64,000 nt of DNA from Symsagittifera roscoffensis (GCF_963678635.1 NC_087069.1:3360166-3424165); one strand, 5' to 3'; positions 34,662 through 47,345 are shown, counted from the first letter of the stretch. A program made the numbers and translations. Notes: generated by a model not told the origin, from the letters alone.

Positions 34662-35384
34662 CTATTGCATCTGCACTATAACTTTATTTGAAACCCCTTT
34701 GTGGCATCGCAGCAACTGTGCTACTAATTTCACGCGGTTCCATAATTTTGTTTCTCTCAAGGCTTCAAATGGAATTTCTAACAATGCGAGCACATTTTCG
34801 TACGCCCTGGTAAACTTCATGACTTTGCTGCTAGTCATTGTTTTACGGATTCCGTCGTCTTCAAGTGCATTTTCCTTGTCGTCCGTCCAAACCCAGGGGT
34901 AAACAAGCACAACTAGTGCGTTCTGATACCGTTTAACTGCACTTTGAATTCGATCCAAAGTCAAATCACTATTTCTACAGAACGGCGTCAAAAATTGTCG
35001 CATCATGTCTGAATTTTTTGTAGAATGCGGGACAAAATTTTGCATTGTAATGCAATGTATGACAACTGGGTCAAACTTTTCGCTGAAGAATAAAATGCCA
35101 TACACTATTGCATCCAGAGAACACCTGTCCGAAATCAGGTCTTCGCTCGCTTGGATCTGAGACTCGCGTTTCAACTGTTCTAGGATTATCAGCAGCTGGA
35201 ACTCCCAAAAGAGATCTTTGTCTGATGTCATTTCAGGGCCAGTTATGCCTCTTTCTTTCAGAATAGTCCGCGCAACTTCGGAGATCCTTTTTGTCTGAGA
35301 ACTGACTTAAGAGTCTTTGACTAATTCATTAATGAGTGTCGTTTTGCCGACTCCGCCACAGCCAAACACGTATAAATGCACCAT
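34662..35384 (-). pseudogene. P-loop ATPase/kinase-like gene (AAA_28/NadR-like) with one in-frame stop
   Basis: From ATG at 35384 the frame has Walker A FGCGGVGKTTL at residues 7-17, ELVKDS, then TAA at 35309-35307. The same frame continues without another stop to 34662 (240 codons). Downstream motifs fit the small P-loop AAA_28/NadR-like group: RISEVARTIL, then EDLISDRCSLDAIVYG and a helical C-terminus. The single stop suggests a recent nonsense mutation, readthrough, sequence error, or removal of a 27-nt GT...AG segment (35318-35292) that would keep the frame. Substrate unknown. The nearest genes are unrelated. Confidence 0.5.
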
Positions 35385-35399
35385 TTCTCAGGTAAAAGA

Positions 35400-38300
35400 A
35401 AATTATTCGAAAAAAGCTTTGATGATATTAGCTTTTTTCGTAAAAACGCGTAATCACTATGTTTATAACTGAACTGAGGTCTTTTCGGTTAAACCCCCCC
35501 CCCTGAAGGATAAAAACTTATACGGAAAAGTTTTCTACAAAATTGGGTTGATGTTATTCGAACAGGCAAGACAGTAATATACGACCGGTCAAAACAAACC
35601 AAATTATTCAAATAAGCCCCACATTGGCTCTTTTCTCTTCTTTTTTTTGCCTTTTTCTCCACAAAAATTCCATAATCATGAGCCCAAATGCGGTTACAAT
35701 TATACTTTTTTTTTTCATATTTTGAGTATATTTCAAGTTGATCCAATGCGCGGGATATCAGCACAACATTTTTGAGTGAATTCGATCCAACTTTCGAATC
35801 AAATCTTTCATTTAGCTTTTTTCATAAGATAGGGGGTATAACCGAAGGGAACTCTGAATTGAGTGTTTTAAACATAAATGCAGGTTTTGTTTTTAAATCG
35901 TAACACCAACCAAAAACAATAAAATGACAATGTATTTAATTTGGCTTCAACTCAGATCACACGAATTACACTAATAGTTTAACAGAAGCAATGAAAGTAT
36001 CGACGCTAATAAAACCATCAATATTTCGTCGCGCAGCTTCAACTCAAGGCTCATTAAATGTTTAATAAGAAAGTTGACGGTTTCTTTTTGTACATATAAA
36101 TGTCATGTCTCATTTTTATACCATCTTATTTAAAATGAGTAATTCAATCAACCATAAAGCACCGCAAGTGGTTTTAAAAAATGCTTTACTTAATTAGAGA
36201 AAAAAATTATAAAGTTCTTTGATGTCATTTACCATCAACGCGCTAATTAACTCACAATTGGTTTGAAGTTCTACGATTTCTCAGATGAAGTCTTTATAAA
36301 CTACAAAAAACGCAGTTCTGTCATCATGTATGGCGTGTCAATCTGAGCTAGAATACAAGAAATATGAGCAATAATTTTAAAAATATTCTACCATTATATC
36401 AAAATGAAGAAAATAAAATGATCTCAAAATTTCAATTTTTTCCCTTAACTTTTGTTTGGTTTTACATTCCCGTAAATCTGTTACAAATTTTAAACTCAGT
36501 TTTGGCACTGAGTTTGAAAAAGGATGGTTAAAAAAATTAAACTGTGATAAAAATGGTGCTATAAGTTGCACAAAGCGAAGCAGTACTTTCGCAAACACAA
36601 GCGAAAAAAGGATAACAAATAAACACTAAATACAGAAAAAAATCAACATGAAGAAATAAAGACGGTAAAAGACTTGAGCAGCTGCTTTAATCACTAGGCC
36701 CTCGCTTGTGTCAAATATGCTTCACGGATACAAAAATTTATGAGAAAAATCTTTTGCGGCATGAAAAATTTAGATTCGCCCTGATACAAGTAATTGTCTC
36801 GATTATAAAATGTTTTGAAAAAGCGCGTGTTGAGCAATTTCGACTACCGTAGCTTTTTTATCCATTTGAGCAAATTTTTTATCTTCGTGAAGTGCGCTTT
36901 TCATTTAAATATTCCTTTAATTAGAAAAAACTTTGGGTCCCCAGCCTAGGGAAAAAACTATAGATCTCTACACCACTATGATTTGACTACTATAAGGGGG
37001 TACATTTAAGAGGTAGGGACTGTTGGGGAAATCCTGCATAATCTTTGAAAAAGAAGCAATACACAAAGGGGAAGCGGGGCTTTCCACCACTAGCGATAAA
37101 ACACGAAGTTAAAAGGTGATATATTACAATAATTGGCAGTCGCATGTTAAATAGCTGGATCGCTTTTTGTTATACTTCGACTAGTAATTATAATTTATTT
37201 CAAAAACCAATTTTTTTTGGCAAATTAGGAGTAAAGATTGAATTTTTCAATAGCATTTCATCTGTCAGAGTAATGTATTTCCAAAAAACTATCTTAGTAG
37301 CATGTACAATTGATTGAAAAAGAAATCATTATATTATGCATTAGAGTTCCCAAATTTAATACACGCACTATAGTCAAAACTATCGCCTAATGTAATACAT
37401 CACCATTTAAAAACATGAGCAGAGAAAACTATGAAAAACTAAAACAAAAAATAGGTCTACAAAAATTTTAGCATTTCTCGATAAAAGTTCATTCTAGGCA
37501 ATTATGCCAAGCAAGACAATTGAAAAAGAACTTTACGAAGCGGAAAGAAAGCTGTGATTTTTTTAAACAGATACTAGTTGGGTCGAAAAGTTTCAGTATA
37601 AAATTCCCCTTAGACTATGATGAACAACATTTGCAACTACAATTCAAATTGCTTACAGCACTACAAAACCCGTGATGTGGCAATTAAGATGACAAAACTT
37701 GAGCAGACAAACGAAAATCTAATTAAATTTTTCTTTCTGCCAAATAAGGAGTCCGGAATTTGTCAAGGTTTCATTAAACAGCAAGTTTCACTTCTTACAG
37801 ATTTGTAAGAAAAGTTGTTTACGGGAAAAAACTTAGTTCACGATTACAAGAAACTTGCTCTCGCAAGTACAATGAAACGTTTAAATTGAGTAAGATGTGT
37901 GCTGTCTCGTAATGTAGCGACGTTTAGGAACATTCAAAGACAAATTGAAGTAATACGTTGCTAAGTCGGCTGAAAGTTTTGTCTAAAAGAAGTTAGCTAG
38001 CTGAACTTTCACTAGTAGTAGAACTTTCATTTAGCTAGCTTTCACAAGAAAGTAGCGGAATATTTGTGCTCGAGTGGTTTTTTCTTCAGAAAAATTTTGA
38101 CTTTTTTAACAAGCCACTTTTGACGGATTTTTTTTTAAATCATTCAAAAGGTATTGTAGTCTTGAGCTTAATTTTAATTATGATATTTCACCTGTGATCA
38201 TTTTTCTCTAAGTTCTGGGGGTTTAAACTTTGACATTTTGGCCAATTTGGGACAATTAACGAGCGATATATTTCGCGCTATTACCGCGTAAACGGAGATT

Positions 38301-39530
38301 TATTCCGTCTTAGAATTTACTCCAAATTGGTTAAATCAGGCTTTTTGCCCTAATTGATTTGTTGCTAGGAGCAAAATCTATCACTTTGTTCTTTATATGG
38401 CGTGTGGGTGATGATTTTCACAAAAAATCCAAATTAAAAAATATCATTTTATTAGATTTTTTTTTCATTTAATTAAAGCTCCATAGACCTTAAAAGGCAG
38501 TCGGAACATTCAGGGCTTCGCCATTATACGAGCAGTCTTGTTGAAGTTTCGTTTCCATTTTTTCTCTGATTCTTTTATGACAAAAAATGAACTTTCCTGC
38601 AATGATTCATGGATGAAACAATCTAATTCATCGCTTACCTAGCAGCTTTTACTACTTCTGGAAGGAATTTTCTATATCAGCGTTAATCTATGCAACAATA
38701 CAAAACCAATCATGAAAAATGTCATAAAACTGGTTTTTAAATGAGTCAAAGATTATTAGAAAGAGAGCTTGAACTCAGGTACGCCTTGCGTGTAAAGCTA
38801 AATCGCAACTCTTGAAATCAAAATTCATAGCTTGTACGAGAATCGACACTACTCAAGAGAAAAACGGAAAAATTATCTTCTCCAGAAATTAGCTTGGCTA
38901 TAAATAAAAAGTCCTAAGCAGACTAATACTTAGAGTTGAGAATCGGAGAGGACTAAAAACGGATCCATATGGTCCGCAAACCTTTAACCCAGTGTTTTCT
39001 ATTTGAATAAAAATAAGGTTCAATCACAAGTAAAGTTTCTGAAAAGCGCTTTCTTGATTTCATCACAGCATAATAAATATCTCTTAAATAATAGGCTTTA
39101 AATTAGATATTACAAAACTTTTCAGAAAATGCAAAGGTCTACGAAAAAAGCATCTTTGCAGAGAATATGTTTTAAAGATACGATTCGAAAAGCGTGCCAG
39201 CTAACATATCCGGATTCTGAGGGTAGTCAATTGGCATATTTGTTTTCCGCTGGGCTTGAAACTAAGGGCCATTCACGTTTTTTATTCATGTCATTCGCTT
39301 TTATAAGAATCAAAAATACAAAAAATACGTTAAATTTCAACCAAAATTTTTTAAAAGAGCAAAAAACTTAGGTTAATAGATTTTTTTTGTTTATAAACAT
39401 GAAAACAACATTCATAAAAAAAATTTGACAAAACTTTTGAATTTAATTTTTACAAATGTTTATGCAGCTACAAATTGATCAAATAAATTACAATGGGGTA
39501 ATTTCAACTGTTCCATTTCATACAACAGCT
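35400..39530. other. Intergenic, A-rich, with SINE pieces
   Basis: No gene recognised. It contains a C9 run near 35497, and a SINE-related block at 37580-37900. Scattered tRNA-like scraps occur, such as near 38770. The plus frame at 39129-39371 has no domain. Confidence 0.35.
37580..37900. repeat. SINE-related block
   Basis: It shares CAACTACAA, AAACTTGAGCAGACAA, AGATTTGTAAGAAAAGTTGTTTA and GATTACAAGAAACTTGC-type text with 51385-51715, in the same order and spacing. The tRNA-like box region is not clear in this copy. Confidence 0.5.
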
Positions 39531-39537
39531 CCTCATT

Positions 39538-40406
39538 TTAAAAGTAATTTGCTTTGTTAATGTTTTTCATTTTATACTCTGATTCCTCTTCACATAAACT
39601 ATGCAAGTAGATTTTGAAAGTGAACTCCACGTGATTCTCGAACTCTTTCATGCTTCCTTCGAACTTATCCACAAAATGTTCGTGAACATAGTAGGCCACA
39701 TTTTTTCCCTTCGTATGTCGCAATTCGGTGTAATAGTAATCCGAATTGAATGAAAATAGAGATTTCGACTCAATAAGAGCATTCAAAATCAGTAGCAAAA
39801 CTATAACAATAAGTGGTGTAATGTATGCAACATAAGACATTGGGTCGTCGTGGTGAGACGCGACTTTATTCCGTTTCATATAATGCCGCCAAAATGCTTC
39901 GTCTTGTTTAGGAATAGCTCCATAGTCAAAACCTCGAAACTTCTTTCTTTTTCAATTTTGGGTCGCCTCCCAGTTTTGCCAGCCCGTATGTGAATACTTT
40001 TTCTGGAACTGTTTCCAAATCTCTTGTTTCCAGTGTTAGTTTCAGAACTAAAGTTACAAAAATACATTTCCGGAAAATCGCTTGTGAAAAATTGTCTCTC
40101 AAAATCTTCAGGGCAGCTAAAATTTCTAAAGGGAGTTTCGGATCTAACATTTTTTCTAACTAAGTTGTAACTTGCTTCATTGTCTAAATACAAATCATAT
40201 TCACTGCGTTTTTCAGGGTCATTTAAAGTCATAAAAGCTTCATTGATTTTTTGGAAATTTGACTCGCATGTTTTCCGCTCTCCGTCTGGGTTCATATCGG
40301 GTTGTAATTTTAAAGCCAGTCTTCTATAACTTCGTCTGATGTCATCAACTGAACAATCCTGTTGCAATTCAAAAAATTGGTAAAAATTAAGCGCCTCGGC
40401 AGACAA
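39538..40406 (-). CDS. DNAJB12/DNAJB14/DNAJC18-like co-chaperone, J-domain with QPD instead of HPD
   Basis: The J-domain spans about residues 6-72 of the first segment (40406-39876): NFYQFFEL, SVDDIRRSYRRLALKL, then QPDMNPDG, then NFQKINEAFMTLNDPEKR. The His of the essential HPD motif, needed to stimulate Hsp70, is Gln (CAA). The second segment (to 39538) has one hydrophobic span (YITPLIVIVLLLILNAL) and a DUF1977-type end (YYVHEHFVDKFEGS, NHVEFTFKIYLHSLCEEE). This is the architecture of ER-anchored DNAJB12 relatives. The segments are in different frames. A phase-compatible 65-nt intron (GTATTC...TTCGAG, about 39990-39926) would join them, or there is a frameshift. No ATG lies in frame upstream of the J-domain (TTG at 40406), so a 5' exon may be missing. 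Confidence 0.6.
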
Positions 40407-40429
40407 TTTTCAATTTTAGTCAGAAATTA

Positions 40430-41300
40430 CGTAAACCCATTTATATAGAAACCATCAAGCTATCAGGCGAGCTCTTTCATATTGCACCTTAAATTGAAGA
40501 AAAACAAATTAAACTATTCGACTCATTCGATATTCCTAGCTTCATGTGACTCTATTAGCACAGTTTAAACGCACCGCCAGCTGGCCATTTGATTACAAGT
40601 CTTGATCGCTGCGTTTTTCAGGGTCGTTCAAACTGTCAGAACACAGCAGAGGCGTTATCAAATCAACCGTGAGCAGGGAGTTGAGAAGTATTAAGCATGC
40701 AAACATTTGAGTTCCTCGGGCTTTTTAATGTTTTAATGAGTGCCGAGAAAAAACTTGCAAAAACATTTTTTTTGGAATTTTTTTCGATAGTTTTGTTAGG
40801 GCAATTGTTGAGTTTAAGCGATTGTTTTGTTTAGGCAAGTACTTTTCATTTGTTTTGTTTGAGCGAGAACTGTCTCGAAGAGAGCAAGTTACCAGAGCCG
40901 ATGACAAAAAAAAACAATTTCTGTTCCCTCAGAAACAGTGAAAGCGCACGTAACTGCACATGTTTCACTGTGTATGATCTTGGGAGTTTTGGTGTTCAAC
41001 ATTAGTTAGAGAATCTGGCACATCAACTAACTACTGAGCTATCAAGCATCAAATCGATAACTATCAATTTAACCAGCATCAAGTTAACTATTGAACTATT
41101 TTAAACAACTTAACAAACTTAACATGGATTTGTATTAAGTTGGGATATCATCAAAGAAAATTCCATTTCCGAAACTTAACGTCATTCGATTTCCTTTTTG
41201 CACATTTATTATTTGCAAATTAATTAATACAAAGCGTAATTTCAAAACTCATAATGCGAAAAATTAAAACTCAGCGTGTTCAGTTTTTAAGATATTTTGC
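40430..41300. other. Intergenic sequence
   Basis: No gene recognised. A direct echo of the J-domain end (GCGTTTTTCAGGGTC) occurs at about 40612, matching 40205, so a fragment of the DNAJ gene may be duplicated here. Confidence 0.35.
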
Positions 41301-41319
41301 TAAAAAAACAACAAAACAA

Positions 41320-42700
41320 AAACAAAACAGGAATAGCCGGTTGCTGTACAAGTAGCACAGAATTCTTCAAAAAAACTAAAGAAAAAAATTATTGTTTTTT
41401 TTTTCAATTGAATGTCGTTTTTTTGTGGAAGAAATGAAAAGACTGGACGAAAGCCTAACACTTGAATATACTCGACACTTTGTAAAATTGGCCACAGTAT
41501 TAGTCAAAAAATGACTAGAAAAACAAAAAAAAATCGTTAAAAATTTTTTTTTGCAAAGATTTTTGAATATCAAAAAGTTGCGCTAAAAACTTCAAAAAAA
41601 ATTTAACTAGCGCACATTTATATTTTCGGGGCTTTAGGCGGATTTTTTTTCTCGTAAAAAAGCCAATTATACGCCTGCTCGCTTGCTTCATTGGCTCGAT
41701 TTTTCTTAAATTTTAGAACTTTTTATTGTCGTTCGAATCATAACTACAAGGGCTTTAATTAGAAAGAAATTGAAGAAAGAACGAAAACACACGAAAACAA
41801 AGTTCCTCTCCATTTTCAATAGTCGGAGGAATAATTTAAGTAACTGTCTTCAATTCGTTCATTGACACCTAAATATGCATCTTTGTTTGAAAAAGAAAAA
41901 AATCGTAACACAGGCGTTGCTCTCGAAAAAAACTCTATAATTGTAGTCAAATGAAACAAGGATAGCCGTTTACTGTGCAAGTAGCACAGAATGGTCCGAC
42001 CAGAGTCTTTAAATAACACTAAAAACGTTTTTTTCTCTCAAATTAGTGTCGTGTTTTGTGTGGTAAATTAAAAGGATCTGAAATAAAAACTAGAAGCAGG
42101 AATATTCGACGGTAGTAGTTGAATAGGCAAATTTGACAACAGGTTTTATAGAAAAATGAGTTCAAAAAAATCTAAAAAATTTTGAGTATTTTTGAAGTTT
42201 TTAATTACCAAATGGCGCTAAATAACTCCAAAAACTAACTTTCATTGAGTAAAACTAAGTTTTCACGGCCTAAATTAAACATAATAAAGCTAGAGTTAGC
42301 CTATTCGCTTGCTCAAGTCTGAGAATTTAGATTGAGAATTTAAAATTTTAAATCTGTTTTTTTTTGGTAACGTGGTGTGAAAAGATAATCTGAACTAAAA
42401 ACTGCAACAGTCGTAGTTGAATAGGCATTCCCAAATGGCGCTTAAAACACTCCAAAAGTTTACTTGAATTGATTACAACTAAGTTTTCACTGCCTAAACT
42501 AAGCAAAAATAAGCTACTATACGCATGCTCGCTCGCTTTATTCGCTCGAATTTAGACTAAAAACTTAAATCTGCAAATTTGTTTTTTCCCAATTCTGAAA
42601 ATTTTAATGTCGTTCGAATCACGTCTGATAGGGCTTTAACACAATATATCACTCATCCCAGTCAAAACATTATTTGTGCTACCTGATTTTGCGAAGACAG
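41320..42700. repeat. Diverged tandem repeat family (3 copies)
   Basis: The phrase around GCAAGTAGCACAGAAT recurs at about 41350 and 41980. CGCT followed by CTCGCT and then GTCGTTCGAATCA recurs at about 41680-41745 and 42525-42620. A third degenerate piece lies at 42290-42480. Copies differ in length, with a period of roughly 300-620 bp. Confidence 0.55.
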
Positions 42701-43850
42701 GGGGAAAAAACAAATACCCGAATAGAAAAATTCTCCTCATTTTTCAAATGGTCGGAACAAAAACGTAGACATGGAAAAGCTACATGCGAAACGCGACTGA
42801 TTGAATGTTTAAAAAAAGGAGGGCAATATGATTTGAAACTTACAACATTCTAAAAGCATTACGTACAATCAAACACTGCAGAAAAGCAGCTTCTCGCAAA
42901 GACAAGCTAAACAACTAGCTCAGAAGTTTAAATTTTTCAATCAATTATGGAGTTGAGACATCAAGGAAATGTACAAATCGAATTCAATTTTAGCTCATTC
43001 AGCCTTAAACTTAAAAAGAAAGAAAAACTGGAAGTGGATCAGGTTTTATTATCAAAACATTAAATTCAAATAAGAACAGAAGACAAGTTTATTCTTCAGA
43101 ATTAAATTTCAAAATTGCAGGAGCTTCAACTTCGCGCAATAGACAAGCAGATACATAAACTAACTATCAAGCACTATTATGGCTTCTCTAGAGAGTTGTC
43201 ATAAAAGCGACTTAATTAACATCAACCCTCACCTTGTGGTTTTGCGAAATTTGAAAACAACAATTTTGTTCAATTACCTACAAGAAGGTTTAATCATTAT
43301 TTTAATAGAAATTTTAGAAGCTCGCAGGCTGAAACTTTTTTCCTCAAAATTATCCTCACAGTGCGCACAAAAAATTAACGTGACTAACAGAAGATAGCTT
43401 AGTCAAGAAAAGAAGACTAAATACTTGCAGACACTTTTAACAGTTAGATTGAGCGAACTCAATTTGAAGTTAAAACATTAATCACTAGATCTAACGTTCA
43501 ATTGTACTGTTTTAGATGAATCATTTACCAATAAATTTACTATTAACCAATTATTCAAACTAATCCGAATTGTTGTCAATTTTTCTATCTCTACGACCTA
43601 AAAATGTTAAATCACTTGTGATACAAATGAATGACTATGATTGAAATTAAACGAAAAAATATGAAGATACTTGGAAAATTCATTGTGGTCTAGAAAAAAC
43701 TGCAACAAAAGCCCAATTTATCCGGAACAAAATTGCTGGCATCATTACACACTTTACAAAGAGCTTTCGGAAGGCTAGAAAAAACAGAATTTTCAAAAAA
43801 TAAACAATTTCTGCGGATCTAAGCCGACAAAATTAAGCAGACCTACAACA
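42700..43850. other. Intergenic sequence
   Basis: The plus frame at 43179-43397 has no recognisable domain or splice context. No repeat structure is obvious. Confidence 0.3.
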
Positions 43851-45554
43851 ATCTGAATTAGCCGAAAAGTTTCTAGTTTGTTGTCTTCCCGGACGTTGCA
43901 CCTACCAGTTGGTCGAGAGCAATTTTACAAACGCAACATCGCCCCAAGAAGAGGGAACAGAAACGACTAAACAAGAAATCGTATTCAGGAGCCTTTTTGG
44001 GAAAAGAGTGGCCCGGCAAATATCCGAACCGAGCACCTAAAACAATCCGTAGGCTATAATTGTCGCCAGAGCGGTCGGGTGCGCAGGGTTGGATAACGAC
44101 ATTAGGTTACGATAATTATATGGTGCTTGATGGATATCCATCCGAATCCGGGGCCAACAGCAATGGATATCAACAAATTGAACACATTAACCGTGCCCCG
44201 GTTTCAAGGGAACCAACATGGACATTATTGTCAGAAACCATGAAGAGGGCAGCGAAAACAGTATGTGGTTTGGAAGATACAAGAAGCAAAACCAGCCATT
44301 GGATGAGGGGTCATGAAGACCAGGTCTCCGAGTTCAAAAAGGGAATCAAGAGCGCTGCCAAAAAGCGCAACGCGGCGACGAACGAGTAAGAGAGAGTCAA
44401 TGCAAAGGAGGAGCTAAAAGAGCTCCGCCTGGAATGCAAAAAGAAACTCAAGGATTGGGAAAACGAATGGTGGGAAACGCTGCTGGCCAAATGCGAGTAA
44501 GCTATGCATAAACAGAATATCAGGGAGATGTACAACATCCTGAACCAGTTAGGAGATTATGAAGTACCCAATTCGAAAGCAACTCTTATCCCAGCGTAAA
44601 CTTTTAAGCAACACTTTGAGAAAAACCAAGAACGACCCGGAGAAAACAGACTGACAGATTAAATCAAAGCGATGAAAATCACACGGGAGTTCGAAGGAGC
44701 CACGCCAGAAGGCCGACAAATGGTAGAACACTGTAGCTCCATGTCCACAGGGCAAGAGATTATTGAGGAGTGGAAAAAAGTCAAGGAAAAAGCACCTGGC
44801 AAGGACAATATCCGCATAATTTACTTAAATTCAGCACCCCTAGCCTTTCAGGAAAATATGTAAAAGTAGTGCAAACCATGTTCGCAACAACTTTCGATCA
44901 TTGAGACGACATTATCAAGGTGGGAATCATAACCCCGTTGCATAAAAAAGGGGCAAAAGACACCCTAGACCATTTCCGCGGTGTGTGTTTGTTATCTATG
45001 ATAAGCTGACTTCTTGCCCGAGTAATGGCAACAAGACTCAGAGACTGGAGTGAGGAATTCGGGGCATTAGATGATAATCAAAACAGTTTCGACAGAACAG
45101 ATCTACAGCGGACACTACCCAAATAATGATCAGACTACAGGAAGGTAACCGATGGTTATGCAAAACAGAGAGTCTGAGCAGAGAAAGTGCTTGTCTTCTT
45201 GATCTGAAGAAAGCCTATCCAAGAGTCAACCGACCTCTATTGTGGAAAATATTGGAAGGATATGGGTTCGGGTTGATTTTCTTGGAAGTCTGAAGGACCT
45301 GCATGAGCTAACAGAATAAATGATGAAAGGCAACAAGGCGCTTAGCTCCAAATGAACCCCGCAACAATGATCGAGGGAAGGATGTCCTTCTTCTCCTATA
45401 ATTTTTAATAGCTTTGATTAGATTACGACGAGAGGTGCCTAAAAGCAGCGTAAAAATAGTGGGCCAAAGATCTCGTAGATACCCAACACCTGAATGACTC
45501 AACTAAGGGATAGCGGCAATGCTGAAGCAAAAAATTTAAATCTTAAGAACACCT

Positions 45555-45808
45555 AGTTTGCCGACGACACTACGCTTGTGAGTAACAAGGGAAGCATGGA
45601 CGATGCGAGAAACACGACCAAAATAGTAATGGGCCTCTTCGAAGAGAAGACAAACGAATCGAAGGAGGAAAACATAGCACTCGGCAAAAACTGCGCAACG
45701 ACCAGATTTTTTGGCGTGTGGCCTACTGAGTCCGAAGATACTAAACTGCGCATCCAACTCGGTAAAGGGCATAGATCAAGGTCAAAAAAACGCCTCAAAA
45801 ACAAATGA
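45555..45808 (+). pseudogene. LINE RT catalytic segment
   Basis: The frame contains FADDTTLVSNKGSM, the RT catalytic ADD motif, then a helical continuation (NTTKIVMGLFEEKTNES). It ends with a stop at 45806-45808. Confidence 0.6.
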
Positions 45809-46239
45809 TTAACGAAAAGGACACAAGCACGATAAGCGGAGCGGTAGTAAGAAGCACCCTGTTGTTCAATTGCCAAGTACGCACATGACTAGTATCAGAA
45901 ATAAACAAGATTTATACTAAAGTGGACAAATGCTATCGTTATGTGTGGAGTTCCAAAAATCAAGCGCCACAAAGAAATGGAAAACCAAAATACAAAACAG
46001 ATGGAATAAGAGAAAAGAAATTCGAATAAAATCTATCAGAATGAAAATTGAGAAACGAAGTATGGAACGGCTAGGACACGTGATATGAATCCCCGACAAA
46101 AGGAGAGTAAAGCATAAAACCTATGGTTGTCTGAGCAATCTGGAAAAGACTGTGAAATCCAAAAAGCACCGATGCACCCCCAGACACTGGTTCAAGTTGA
46201 TGTGTGAAGCGGGCATGGACAAGCTAGAGATAAAAAAAA

Positions 46240-46656
46240 GTGATGAGCGATAAGAAGGAGCCGAGTTTTTTTCCTTGGAACGATGTGCGGTGTCGCAGGA
46301 GAACGGTTTGGAAGGAGAAAAAATCGAGAGATCACAAAGAACCAAGTCTGATAAGACGCAATGAATGTAAACAATGCGAACGAACTTTCAAATCGAGAGC
46401 TGGCCTAGCGACACATACAAGGGAATTGCACAGAGAAAACAAGAAAGAGCACAGGTGCAAAAGATGTCCAGCCAAATTCACACAAAAATCAAACCTGAAG
46501 AACCATGGAAATAAACGGTGTAGTACAACAAGCCAAACGAAATACGTCCCAGCAAATAGAGAATGTCCAACATGCAGAAAACTGATACCTGCAACAAAAC
46601 TGGAGCGACACACAAGGTGCTACAGAGGGCGACGAGCTGGAATCCCAACAGTGTGA
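46240..46656 (+). CDS. LINE C-terminal C2H2 zinc-finger segment
   Basis: A 138-codon frame at the 3' end of the LINE. The finger-like units are CKQCERTFKSRAGLATHTRELH, a second CKRCPAKF...NHGNKRC, and a third CPTCRKLI...RHTRCYRG (given here as key residues). The rest of the frame is basic. In Ingi/L1Tc-type elements a C-terminal finger binds nucleic acid; the same role is inferred. It is the best-preserved part of the element. Confidence 0.6.
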   Translation: MMSDKKEPSFFPWNDVRCRRRTVWKEKKSRDHKEPSLIRRNECKQCERTFKSRAGLATHTRELHRENKKEHRCKRCPAKFTQKSNLKNHGNKRCSTTSQTKYVPANRECPTCRKLIPATKLERHTRCYRGRRAGIPTV

Positions 46657-46664
46657 ACACTCGA

Positions 46665-46726
46665 TCGAGAGAGAGAGAAAGAGAGAGCCAGAGAGAGATA
46701 GAGAGAGAGATAGAGCGAGAGAGAAC
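46665..46726 (+). repeat. GA-rich microsatellite
   Basis: Imperfect run of GAGA units with occasional T or C, immediately after the LINE stop. It resembles a 3' tail repeat of a LINE. Confidence 0.85.
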
Positions 46727-46744
46727 TCTAGTCAGCGAAAAAAA

Positions 46745-46945
46745 AAGTCCCACCGGATTCAAACCGCAACCCTTTGCGGTCTCAAGTAGCTGTATTACCT
46801 CTACGCCAGATGCGCCAGATGGTTGTTTGACTTTGAATTTAACAATACCAAGAGGTTATCAAGCGGAAAATACCTGAGCAGAAACCTTTCAAGGGAAAAA
46901 AATCAAAACTAAGAAAAAGTTTTGTCCCTTTTTCTATCAAGAATT
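46745..46945 (-). repeat. tRNA-like SINE copy
   Basis: On the minus strand, TGGCGTAGAGGTAATACAGC (about 46805) fits an A box and GGTTTGAATCC (about 46760) fits a B box with one mismatch. Confidence 0.55.
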
Positions 46946-47129
46946 ACAACCAGTAAATAAAACAAATTTCGATTCGGCTGGATTTCGAAAAAGCTAAGAC
47001 ACTCGAAGCAACTACAGTGAAAAATGATTAAAGCAAAAAAAAACTATTCTTAGAGTTGGCAACTAAGCGGAAAAAACAAAACAGACAACTAATAGGCAGA
47101 AATGTTTTTTGAACCGCAATAATTAGTGT

Positions 47130-47345
47130 TTGAAAAAAGCAGTGCCTAAGTGGACTCGAACACGGTACCTTTGCCGTCTCAGGCGTATTTGTTAATTCCA
47201 GGCTAAATGTGTAGGAGAAAATTGAATTCCTTGTGAACCAAGGTACCACCAGGAGTCCAAGTGAGTCCTGTGAACAATGCTATTAAGGGAAAAAAATTTA
47301 GTACCCGATTGCAATAACCTTTCTTATCGCAGGGATAATTATCTA
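47130..47345 (-). repeat. tRNA-like SINE copy
   Basis: Minus-strand B box GTTCGAGTCC at about 47155 after an A-box-like TAGCCTGGAATTAAC near 47205. The flank CCTGTGAACAATGC...CCCGATTGCAATA is shared with 58330-58400. Confidence 0.55.

Larger units (their letters stand above)
43860..46660 (+). mobile_element. Decayed non-LTR retrotransposon (Ingi-like LINE) with C-terminal zinc fingers
   Basis: Plus-strand remnants in several frames. There is a linker region (44060-44389), then RT blocks: LLDLKKAYPRVNRPLLWKIL (about 45200-45260), SREGCPSSPIIFN (about 45370-45410) and FADDTTLVS (about 45555-45580). A C-terminal region ending in three zinc-finger-like motifs (46350-46650) follows. The LDLKKAYPRVN form of RT motif is known from Ingi/Vingi-type elements. 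Multiple stops and shifts make it inactive. No endonuclease is recognised upstream, so the 5' part is probably missing. An AG-rich microsatellite follows the end. Confidence 0.65.

Noticed and set aside
44060-44389. Treating the 109-codon frame as an independent gene
   Set aside because: It has a TTG rather than ATG start and lies in the LINE between its missing endonuclease and the RT.
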